A stretch of DNA of 5,911 nt from contig CAZKXM010000101.1 in assembly GCA_964556785.1 (NCBI GenBank), forward strand, positions 1-5,911, in the 5' to 3' direction. The stretch is from CAG-1031 sp964556785. GTDB taxonomy: Bacteria > Bacteroidota > Bacteroidia > Bacteroidales > Muribaculaceae. Below, in pieces: positions 1 to 4,898 of the stretch. Under the pieces are notes generated by a model. The model was not told where the DNA came from and ran no database searches. It saw only the letters and a list, made by a program, of their open reading frames with translations. The translations under genes were made by a program, and so were the position numbers. Numbering within the stretch: the first letter of the stretch is position 1; each line of letters opens with the position of its first letter.

Positions 1-47
1 GGCTGCAGGTTTAACCATTGACTGTAAAATTTATCAAATTGGCTCAT
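1..47 (-). CDS. 5' end of a protein gene running off the left edge, possibly Fic family
   Basis: Only 15 full codons are visible, reading MSQFDKFYSQWLNLQ and then a Pro codon (CCN). The ATG is the complement of 45-47, and an in-frame TAA lies three codons upstream (54-56), so no earlier start is possible in this frame. A Bacteroidota-type promoter and a cluster of repeated half-sites lie directly upstream, which supports a real gene start. The pattern of an aromatic-rich start followed by 'W..LQP' resembles my recollection of the N-terminus of Bacteroidetes Fic-domain proteins (AMP-transferase fold, often with a C-terminal winged helix). That is memory of a short motif only, and the catalytic HPFxxGNG motif would lie outside the window. 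That a gene starts here is fairly likely; its family is a guess. Confidence 0.5.
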   Translation of the reverse strand, partial: MSQFDKFYSQWLNLQ

Positions 48-78
48 ATCGGATTATTTGCTGTAAAGATATGAAATA

Positions 79-116
79 TACCACTTGTATGCAAATATAC
101 CACCTTAAAAGTAGTA
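79..116. promoter_or_regulatory. Candidate operator module 1 (TACCAC half-site plus dyad)
   Basis: TACCAC at 79-84 is followed exactly 19 bp later by TACCACC at 98-104. The second copy is the left arm of a dyad with GTAGTA at 111-116 (one mismatch to GTGGTA), so the whole 98-116 site reads TACCACCTTAAAAGTAGTA. The dyad lies between the predicted -33 and -7 boxes of the left-edge gene, and the single half-site lies near the predicted transcription start. The arrangement is repeated in module 2. This suggests a dimeric regulator; which one is unknown. Confidence 0.45.
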
Positions 117-120
117 CAAA
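92..120 (-). promoter_or_regulatory. Bacteroidota-type promoter of the left-edge gene
   Basis: On the minus strand a TATATTTG box (99-92) fits the -7 consensus TAnnTTTG, and TTTG (120-117) lies 17 bp upstream as a -33 box. The spacer is slightly shorter than the usual 19-20 bp. Transcription would start near 85-88, giving a leader of about 40 nt before the ATG at 47. The spacer is filled almost exactly by the dyad at 98-116, so a protein bound there should block the polymerase. Confidence 0.5.
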
Positions 121-142
121 TATTATTATTGAAGCAAAAATG

Positions 143-183
143 TACCACCGTCTTTTGATTATACCACCCTTGAAGTGGTATAA
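143..183. promoter_or_regulatory. Candidate operator module 2 (half-site plus perfect dyad)
   Basis: TACCACC at 143-149 is followed 19 bp later by TACCACC at 162-168. The second copy belongs to a perfect 9-bp inverted repeat, TTATACCAC (159-167) and GTGGTATAA (175-183), with a 7-nt centre. The 19-bp dyad at 162-180 matches the module 1 dyad (98-116) at 15 of 19 positions, 64 bp away. The module lies about 60-95 bp upstream of the predicted start of the left-edge gene. Confidence 0.45.
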
Positions 184-202
184 CTCAACATAGCGTCCGA
201 GT

Positions 203-242
203 GAACAAAAAGAATAGACCCCTATTTAGAAGAGGAGGGGTC
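203..242 (-). terminator. Second, weaker terminator-like hairpin downstream of tRNA-Lys
   Basis: GACCCCT (217-223) pairs with AGGGGTC (236-242) across a 12-nt loop. Read on the minus strand, the hairpin is followed by TATTCTTTTTG (216-206), a U-rich tail. It lies about 40 bp beyond the main tRNA-Lys terminator and could be a back-up. The 7-bp stem and large loop make it less convincing than the first. Confidence 0.35.
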
Positions 243-280
243 AATCTCTGAGCGTCCCAATAAATAGCAACTAAAATGAT

Positions 281-320
281 CAAAAAGAAAAGACTGAAAA
301 TCTTAGATTTTCAGTCTTTT
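281..320 (-). terminator. Intrinsic terminator of tRNA-Lys
   Basis: A perfect 15-bp stem, AAAAGACTGAAAATC (288-302) with its complement at 306-320, closes on a 3-nt loop. Read on the minus strand it starts one base after the tRNA 3' end and runs into a TTTTCTTTTTG tail. This is a clear intrinsic terminator for the single-gene tRNA transcript. Confidence 0.85.
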
Positions 321-321
321 G

Positions 322-394
322 TGACCCCGGAGAGGCTCGAACTCTCGACCCAATGATTAAGAGTCATTTGCTCTACCAACTGAGCTACGGAGTC
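322..394 (-). tRNA. tRNA-Lys, anticodon CUU
   Basis: The minus strand folds into a complete 73-nt cloverleaf. The acceptor stem GACTCCG/CGGGGTC contains one T-G pair, the D stem is GCTC/GAGC, the anticodon stem is AATGA/TCATT around the loop CTCTTAA (anticodon CTT, reading AAG lysine codons), and the T arm is GAGAG-TTCGAGC-CTCTC. The discriminator base is A. CCA is not encoded, so it must be added after transcription. The gene has its own promoter upstream and terminator downstream, so it looks like a single-gene unit. Confidence 0.95.
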
Positions 395-417
395 AGTGTG
401 CTTCCTCAAAAGCGATG

Positions 418-449
418 CAAAGATAGTGCGGATTTTTGAATTGCGCAAA
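418..449 (-). promoter_or_regulatory. Promoter of tRNA-Lys
   Basis: On the minus strand TTTG (449-446) is followed after 20 bp by TATCTTTG (425-418), matching the Bacteroidota -33/-7 consensus TTTG...TAnnTTTG. The predicted start is near 411, about 17 nt before the mature tRNA 5' end at 394. Confidence 0.75.
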
Positions 450-508
450 TGTTTGGCGATTTTTTTGAAATAATTTTTTCGACCTACCGCTCCGTGGCAT
501 GAAAAGCA

Positions 509-546
509 ACAGGGACGCATGTCCTGAAAAGGCAATGCGTCCCTGT
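509..546 (-). terminator. Intrinsic terminator of rpsP
   Basis: ACAGGGACGCAT (509-520) pairs perfectly over 12 bp with ATGCGTCCCTGT (535-546) around a 14-nt loop that can itself form a small CCT/AGG stem. Read on the minus strand it lies 25 bp after the rpsP stop and is followed by TTGCTTTTC, a moderately U-rich tail. Confidence 0.7.
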
Positions 547-571
547 GATCGGTGAGTCACTGTTGAGTGAA

Positions 572-1117
572 TCAGGCCTCTGCTGCGGGCTCCTCGCTTT
601 CGGCGGGAGTTTCTTCAGCTGCAGCTGCGGCGGCTGCCTCTTCGGCGGCTGCGGCGAGCTCGGCCTTCTTCTTCGCTACGGCCTCGGCCTTAGCGCGGTT
701 CTTGGCGGCTTCTTCCTCGAAGCGTGCCTTAGCGGCCTGCTCCTTCTTATCGGCCATGGCGGCCTTTGAAGCATCGATGTTGGCCTGCTTGGCGGCTTTC
801 CATGTATCGAAACGACGCTGAGCCTCGGCTTCGTCGAATGCGCCCTTCTTCACACCTCCCTGGAGGTGCTTCATGAGCATCACGCCTTCGTTTGAAAGGA
901 TGGTGCGCACGGTGTCGGTGGGCTGTGCACCCACATTTACCCAATACAAAGCCCGCTCGAAGTTAAGAGTAATAGTAGCAGGATTAGTGTTCGGATTATA
1001 AGAACCTATCCTTTCAATAAACTTACCATCTCGTGGTGCCCTGCTATCGGCGATTACAATGGGATAAAACGCATAGTTCTTGCGACCATGACGCTGTAAT
1101 CTGATTTTTGTAGCCAT
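572..1117 (-). CDS. rpsP: Small ribosomal subunit protein bS16 with long C-terminal tail
   Basis: bS16 binds 16S rRNA and helps assemble the 30S subunit. The start is taken at the ATG complementary to 1115-1117, giving MATKIRLQRHGRKNYAFYPI, the normal S16 N-terminus; a start 13 codons earlier is open but adds residues the family lacks. The protein is 181 aa. Residues 1-85 are the conserved core (RLQRHGRK, DGKFIERIGSYNP, ERALYWVNVGAQPTDTVR, hallmarks of S16). Residues 86-181 form a Lys/Glu/Ala-rich, probably helical tail ending in a poly-Ala/Glu stretch. E. coli S16 is about 82 aa; long tails of this kind are common in Bacteroidales. tRNA-Pro lies 74 bp upstream on the same strand. I see no separate TAnnTTTG box in the gap, so the two may share a transcript. 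Confidence 0.95.
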   Translation of the reverse strand: MATKIRLQRHGRKNYAFYPIVIADSRAPRDGKFIERIGSYNPNTNPATITLNFERALYWVNVGAQPTDTVRTILSNEGVMLMKHLQGGVKKGAFDEAEAQRRFDTWKAAKQANIDASKAAMADKKEQAAKARFEEEAAKNRAKAEAVAKKKAELAAAAEEAAAAAAAEETPAESEEPAAEA

Positions 1118-1152
1118 TGAAATTTGGTTGGTTAATAAGTGGTTTTGTATTG

Positions 1153-1192
1153 ACAAACAGCAGTTTTGATGCGATCGCTACTGCTGCTTTGT
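1153..1192 (-). other. Hairpin between tRNA-Pro and rpsP
   Basis: ACAAACAGCAGT (1153-1164) pairs with 1180-1192 with one bulged base (1187), a 12-bp stem whose loop holds the palindrome GCGATCGC (1171-1178). The stem includes the discriminator base of tRNA-Pro, so it forms only in the unprocessed or read-through transcript. No U-run follows on the minus strand, so it does not look like an intrinsic terminator. It may be a processing signal or an rpsP leader structure. Confidence 0.4.
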
Positions 1193-1264
1193 CGGGGTGA
1201 GAAGACTCGAACTTCCGACCTCCACGTCCCGAACGTGGCGCGCTGCCAACTGTGCTACACCCCG
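1192..1264 (-). tRNA. tRNA-Pro, anticodon CGG
   Basis: The minus strand gives a complete 73-nt cloverleaf. The acceptor stem CGGGGTG/CACCCCG is perfectly paired, the D stem is GCAC/GCGC with one A-C mismatch, the anticodon stem is CCACG/CGTGG around the loop TTCGGGA (anticodon CGG, reading CCG), and the T arm is GGAAG-TTCGAGT-CTTCT. The discriminator is A and CCA is not encoded. A promoter lies upstream and rpsP follows downstream on the same strand. Confidence 0.95.
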
Positions 1265-1294
1265 AGTGACAGCCTTTTGAGGGCTAAAGCGGGG

Positions 1295-1325
1295 CAAAGT
1301 TAATCATTTTTTCTAAATCAGCAAA
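1295..1325 (-). promoter_or_regulatory. Promoter of tRNA-Pro (and probably rpsP)
   Basis: On the minus strand TTTG (1325-1322) is followed after 19 bp by TAACTTTG (1302-1295), a full match to the Bacteroidota promoter pattern. The predicted start is near 1288, about 24 nt before the tRNA. Its layout matches that of the tRNA-Lys promoter. Confidence 0.75.
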
Positions 1326-1444
1326 TGTTCGCCCGCAATTTTTTTGCTATGGACCGCGGCAACTGCCTGTCGGTGAACTTTCAGTGGCAGCGGGACGTTG
1401 AATAGATGTATAAAACTGATGAACTCTCTTAAACTGACTTGATT

Positions 1445-1951
1445 ATGAATAAAATGCTTCTTGTCGGGGCTGTGGCTCTGGCTGGCCTGAGCCTGACGGC
1501 TTGCGGCGATGACGATGATAAGAACTCTGTCAACCCCATGGATGCCTATATCGAGGCGCTCGACGCCATGCACCCCTACGCTTCGCGTAACGCCACATGG
1601 GAACGTAAGTCGGGCTACATCGTGGCCGATTTCCGTAATGCGAGCGGATTCGACACTGAGGTGTGGTTCATGCCTTCTAACGCTGTATGGGTGATGACGG
1701 TCACCGAGGGCGAAAGCCTTGCCGAGATGCCTCCTGTAGTCAAGGATGCATTCACCAGCGGTCCCTACTCACAGTGGACAGTTGACGATATCGACTATTA
1801 TGAGCGCCCCGACACGAAGTTCTACATCTTCGAGGTGGAAAAGACGGGTGAAAAAGACATGAATGTCTACTACACTGCCGACGGCGAGCTGCTCAAGGTT
1901 GTTGCGAGCAGCACTGATGTCGACATCCTGCCCACCACGCAGATTATCTGA
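1445..1951 (+). CDS. Surface lipoprotein with PepSY-like domain
   Basis: The protein is 168 aa. Residues 1-19 are a lipoprotein signal peptide (MNK, then a hydrophobic stretch) ending in the lipobox LTAC, so Cys20 should be lipidated. It is followed by GDDDDK. An acidic run just after the Cys resembles the surface export signal described for Bacteroides lipoproteins (SDDDD type), so I infer it is on the outer face of the outer membrane. From about residue 35 to 160 the pattern (ATWERKSGYIVADF, EVWF, AVWVMTVTE, PVVKDAF, YSQWTVDDIDYYERP, YIFEVE, YYTADGELLKV) fits the PepSY-like family of Bacteroidetes secreted proteins (Pfam PepSY_like, by recall). The molecular function of that family is not established. 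The ATG at 1445 is preferred to a TTG two codons earlier because it gives a normal signal peptide. hypA starts 24 bp downstream on the same strand. Confidence 0.8.
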   Translation: MNKMLLVGAVALAGLSLTACGDDDDKNSVNPMDAYIEALDAMHPYASRNATWERKSGYIVADFRNASGFDTEVWFMPSNAVWVMTVTEGESLAEMPPVVKDAFTSGPYSQWTVDDIDYYERPDTKFYIFEVEKTGEKDMNVYYTADGELLKVVASSTDVDILPTTQII

Positions 1952-1975
1952 CAACCCTCTTAACGGCACATCGGG

Positions 1976-2326
1976 ATGCATGAGCTATCGCTGGCCATGA
2001 GCGTGGCCGAGATTGCGCGCCGCGAGCTGGACGCACACGCGGGCGGACGCCTGCGCGGTGTGAAGGTGCGTGTCGGCACTCTCGCCGGTGTTGAGATCGA
2101 CACGTTTGCCACGGCGCTGTCAACGGTGTTTGCCTCCGAGTTTCCCGGTTCGGATGTTGAAACGGCTATCGAGCTGGTCGAGGCATCGGCTCAGTGCCTT
2201 GACTGCGGTCACCGATTCAGGCCCGACGGAATGTTTGCGAGCTGCCCGGCCTGCGGGAGTGCGAAATGCCTCAACACAGGTGGCCGTGAGCTGACGGTTT
2301 CCTCGCTGTCGATAGAGAGGCCGTAA
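1976..2326 (+). CDS. hypA: HypA nickel metallochaperone
   Basis: HypA delivers nickel to [NiFe]-hydrogenase precursors together with HypB, and in some bacteria to urease. The 116-aa product has the usual length. It begins MHELS, with His2 the conserved nickel ligand, and has the structural zinc site C74-L-D-C77 ... C90-P-A-C93 in the context CPACGSAKCLNTGGREL, a HypA signature. The C-terminus (GRELTVSSLSIERP) also matches the family. It follows the lipoprotein gene by 24 bp and is probably co-transcribed; a strong terminator-like hairpin follows. No hypB-F, hydrogenase, urease or nickel transporter gene is present in the window, so its client is unknown. The family call is firm; the physiological role here is open. 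Confidence 0.93.
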   Translation: MHELSLAMSVAEIARRELDAHAGGRLRGVKVRVGTLAGVEIDTFATALSTVFASEFPGSDVETAIELVEASAQCLDCGHRFRPDGMFASCPACGSAKCLNTGGRELTVSSLSIERP

Positions 2327-2354
2327 CGCTGCTCTGAAACACTCCATAACACAC

Positions 2355-2390
2355 AAGAAGCCGCCTGACGCTCATGTCAGGCGGCTTCTT
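2355..2390. terminator. Bidirectional terminator between hypA and the secreted-protein gene
   Basis: A perfect 15-bp, GC-rich stem (2355-2369 with 2376-2390) closes on a 6-nt loop. The arms end in AAGAAG/CTTCTT, giving a short U-rich side on both strands. It lies 28 bp after the hypA stop and 28 bp after the end of the converging gene, so it can serve both. Confidence 0.85.
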
Positions 2391-2418
2391 AATATTATGA
2401 ATCAGATTGATTGACTGA

Positions 2419-3738
2419 TTACTTCACGAGAACCTTTGAGGTTTCGTTGCCCTGCACGCGGATGAAGATGCCGTTTGCGGGGTTGTTGACACGCATACCC
2501 TGGAGGTTATAGTAAACGGGAGCTGCGTTGGTGTTGTCGGCTGCCACAGCAACGTTTTCGATGCCGGCGATCGCATTGGGCTCAAACTCGAGCACACCGT
2601 CTTCCCACTTCGAACCTGAACCACCGAACATTTCGTCTTTCTTGGTGAACAGACCGTAGGTGGGGAAGCTTACGCGAACTTTCTCGTTGGTCAGTTCCTC
2701 AACGGTGCCATAGAGCTGATAGCCGTCGCCGATAGGCTCGCTGCGGTCGTCGATCTCAGCTGCGAAGTACTGGTTGTTGTAGTTCAGTGCTGCGTTCTCG
2801 AAGGGAGCATACATGAGCTGCCAGCCGGTGTAACCGTAAACGCCGTCGATGAGCACCTTGTTAGCGTCGTTTGTCTTCATAACGGGCAGAACGCGGAGAG
2901 CGTCGAAGCCAGTGAAGTTAACAACATAGAACTGGGTTGTGCCCATGTAAGCACCGGCAGTGGTGTTAACACGATTCTCTTTCCAAACACCATAGATGGG
3001 GAATTCGTAGGTGTCGGCAAGCGCTGCGCTGTAAACAGTGTAGGTACCGTTGGGAACAAATGCGGTAACCTGGCCGAACTGATAGCCGAAGCCATAAGCG
3101 CCTTCGCCCTTTTCGTCAACAACGATCTCACCGAACATGAAGCCCCACGATTTCATTGTGAGCATGCCGTAAGAAACGTCGAACACAACGGGAGCTTCGC
3201 TGGTGAACTTCTGCTGCTGTTCGTCAACACCGATAATGTGGATCTGGATGGGAGTCAGCGAACCGTCCTCATTGCGTGCATCGGTTGTGAACACATACTG
3301 ATAAGCGGGGATGGTGAGGGTATTCTGGGCGGGATCATATTCGGCCTTGACGTCACCAACCTTGATGAGCTTGCTTTCGTCGGTCTGACCGGCGTTGAAG
3401 AATTCAGCGAAGAAATTCTTGATGATGTAGCCGTTGGGGGCGTTGTCGGGATCGGCAACGATCTCGAAGCCTTCGTCGTAGTTCTCGATGAACTCACCCC
3501 AATCCTTGTCGTTCTGAGGGTTGGGAACGAGGAAGTAGGTGCCTAACGCATATTTGCCGGTGAGGTCAACGTCGTCGCCACGTGATGCGAAGTGATCCTG
3601 AACTTCAGCGAGAGGATTAACGCGCTCGATCTGGCCGAGGTTGAAGTCAACCTTCGAGAAGACGGCAGGATGTGTCGGAGCAGCGCTTACTGACATAGCT
3701 GCGGCTGCTGCGATAGCAAGGGTAAAGAATTTTTTCAT
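2419..3738 (-). CDS. Secreted protein of unknown function with sorting-type C-terminal tail
   Basis: The 439-aa protein starts with a clear Sec signal peptide (MKKFF, an Ala-rich core, then SVSA), cleaved near residues 19-20; there is no lipobox Cys. Residues about 20-389 are rich in Gly, Asn, aromatic residues and alternating beta-type patterns (for example AEYDPAQNTLTIPAYQYVF), with no catalytic motif I recognise. The last 50 residues (IAGIENVAV...APVYYNLQGMRVNNPANGIFIRVQG...KVLVK) match the short C-terminal tail common on Bacteroidales secreted proteins and resembling type IX secretion sorting domains. From this I infer export across the outer membrane or attachment to the surface. The gene stands alone, with a -7 box upstream and the shared terminator downstream. 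The family is not recognised; the secreted nature is firm. Confidence 0.8.
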   Translation of the reverse strand: MKKFFTLAIAAAAAMSVSAAPTHPAVFSKVDFNLGQIERVNPLAEVQDHFASRGDDVDLTGKYALGTYFLVPNPQNDKDWGEFIENYDEGFEIVADPDNAPNGYIIKNFFAEFFNAGQTDESKLIKVGDVKAEYDPAQNTLTIPAYQYVFTTDARNEDGSLTPIQIHIIGVDEQQQKFTSEAPVVFDVSYGMLTMKSWGFMFGEIVVDEKGEGAYGFGYQFGQVTAFVPNGTYTVYSAALADTYEFPIYGVWKENRVNTTAGAYMGTTQFYVVNFTGFDALRVLPVMKTNDANKVLIDGVYGYTGWQLMYAPFENAALNYNNQYFAAEIDDRSEPIGDGYQLYGTVEELTNEKVRVSFPTYGLFTKKDEMFGGSGSKWEDGVLEFEPNAIAGIENVAVAADNTNAAPVYYNLQGMRVNNPANGIFIRVQGNETSKVLVK

Positions 3739-3805
3739 TTTAAGAAATTATGAATAAGTAGTTACGATTTATAATATTCCTGCTAACGGTAGGTGATAAC
3801 CAACG

Positions 3806-3813
3806 CAAAGATA
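3806..3813 (-). promoter_or_regulatory. Probable -7 box for the secreted-protein gene
   Basis: TATCTTTG on the minus strand (3813-3806) is identical to the -7 box of tRNA-Lys. Transcription would start near 3799, leaving an AT-rich leader of about 60 nt. No TTTG is found at the expected distance upstream (about 3832-3838), so the promoter is only half supported. The rest of the 3739-3877 gap shows no other clear signal, and no terminator for manA is evident in it. Confidence 0.45.
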
Positions 3814-3877
3814 TATGAAAGAATGTTACGACCGCGCTCCTGAAAACGAATTTAACAAAAATTAAAGCCGCCAGGGG

Positions 3878-4861
3878 TCATTTTGCCGTGATGGCAAGGA
3901 TCGACGCGGGTCCGGCAGCTGTGATGCTGCGCGATATTGTGGCGGGAAAGAGCAGTGTCCGGCCGGCGGGAAGTGTGGTTTCGCCCCCGGGCCAGGTGAG
4001 GGTTGCCTCGCCTTCGATGGCCATGATGATCATGAAGGTTCCTTCGGGGCAAGGAACGGGCCGGGGATAGATCACCTTGTGACGCCACACGGTGAAGAAG
4101 TCGGAATCGGCAATCTTGCCGCCGCGCTCATCCTTGGGCGGAATGAGCTTGCAACCGCGAATGAGGGTGTAGTCAATGGCATCTTTGGCCAGCTCGGTGT
4201 GGAGCTCGCGGGGGCGGCCGTCGGCATCGAGGCGCCCGAAATCATAGATTCGGTAGGTGATGTCGCTCGACTCCTGCACCTCTACCAGAAAATTGCCCGC
4301 GCCGATGGCATGGATGCGCCCGGCGGTGATCATGTAGGTGTCGCCAGGAGCGCATTCGTAGGTGTCGACCATCTGCATCACCGTGTCGCGGCCGCCGATC
4401 ATCGACAGATATTCGTCATACGACAGCGGGCGCCGGTTGCCGACATACACTTTCGCATGGGGGCGGGTGCTCAGTATGTGCCACATCTCGGTCTTGCCCC
4501 GCTGGCCGTGGCGCTTCATAGCCAGCTCATCGTCGGGATGCACCTGCACTGAAAGATCGCGCTCGGCATCGATATATTTCACCAGCAGCGGAAATTCGGT
4601 GCCATAACGGCTGTAGACGCGTTCGCCCACCAGCTCTGGGCCGAAACGCTCAGTGAGCTCGGGCAGGGTCATTCCCTCGAAGGGACCGCTGTCGACAACC
4701 GACTCCATCCCCTTGACGGCGCTCACCTCCCACGACTCGCCTATGCGCTCCAAGGAAGTGTCGATATGCTTGAAGGCGGCGATTCTGTCGCCACCCCAGA
4801 TCACCTGCTTGAGCCTCGGGGCGAAGCTGAGCGGCGTGTTGACGGTTGTGTCGGGCTTCAT
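3878..4861 (-). CDS. manA: Mannose-6-phosphate isomerase, class I
   Basis: ManA interconverts mannose 6-phosphate and fructose 6-phosphate in the cytoplasm. It feeds mannose into glycolysis or, in reverse, supplies precursors for GDP-mannose and GDP-fucose. With the start at the complement of 4859-4861 the protein is 327 aa, near the usual length of the short (Bacillus-like) type. The metal site is visible: Q106 and H108 in LSVQVHPDDELA, E125 in KTEMWHIL, and H184 in AGRIHAIGAGN, followed by the family stretch VEVQESSDITYRIYDFGR. The N-terminal PRLKQVIWGG and GESWEVSA motifs also fit. A longer reading to 4915 would overlap folK and adds residues not expected in the family. It is the third gene of the infB-folK-manA run, 37 bp after folK, with a possible promoter of its own. 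Confidence 0.94.
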   Translation of the reverse strand: MKPDTTVNTPLSFAPRLKQVIWGGDRIAAFKHIDTSLERIGESWEVSAVKGMESVVDSGPFEGMTLPELTERFGPELVGERVYSRYGTEFPLLVKYIDAERDLSVQVHPDDELAMKRHGQRGKTEMWHILSTRPHAKVYVGNRRPLSYDEYLSMIGGRDTVMQMVDTYECAPGDTYMITAGRIHAIGAGNFLVEVQESSDITYRIYDFGRLDADGRPRELHTELAKDAIDYTLIRGCKLIPPKDERGGKIADSDFFTVWRHKVIYPRPVPCPEGTFMIIMAIEGEATLTWPGGETTLPAGRTLLFPATISRSITAAGPASILAITAK

Positions 4862-4873
4862 AAACGGGGAGTG

Positions 4874-4881
4874 CAAAGATA
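4874..4881 (-). promoter_or_regulatory. Possible internal -7 box before manA
   Basis: TATCTTTG (4881-4874, minus strand) lies in the 37-bp gap between folK and manA and is identical to the -7 boxes at 418 and 3806. A start near 4867 would leave a leader of only about 6-9 nt. The best upstream partner is CTTG (4907-4904) at 22 bp, one mismatch to TTTG and wider than usual. It is plausible but not secure. Confidence 0.35.
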
Positions 4882-4898
4882 ACACTTTTTTCAGTATC

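Noticed and set aside
79..183. TACCAC repeats as a CRISPR array
   Set aside because: The repeat unit is only 6-9 bp, with inverted copies and 19/45-bp intervals; no cas gene is nearby. Operator sites fit better.
217..243. GGGGTCA at 237-243 as a remnant of the tRNA-Lys 3' end (attachment site)
   Set aside because: The match is only 7 nt, lies in the opposite orientation to the tRNA, and no integrase is present.
311..535. A 74-codon minus-strand open frame across the tRNA-Lys gene
   Set aside because: It runs through a complete tRNA cloverleaf, its promoter and its terminator, and its sequence has no family features.
545..821. Plus-strand open frames rich in Cys/Gly or Ala/Ser opposite rpsP
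   Set aside because: They are the antisense of the Ala/Glu-rich S16 tail; the low-complexity GCN/GAR codons keep the opposite frames open.
1118..1156. Upstream start adding 13 residues to S16
   Set aside because: Family members begin at MATKIRLQRHG-like sequence; the extra segment overlaps the hairpin leader.
1171..1178. GCGATCGC palindrome as a distinct genomic motif
   Set aside because: A single 8-bp palindrome in a hairpin loop is not evidence of an iterated element; no other copy was noticed in the window.
3238..3546. A 102-codon plus-strand open frame inside the secreted-protein gene
   Set aside because: It is the antisense shadow of a well-supported secreted protein with a signal peptide; no promoter or family match is seen.
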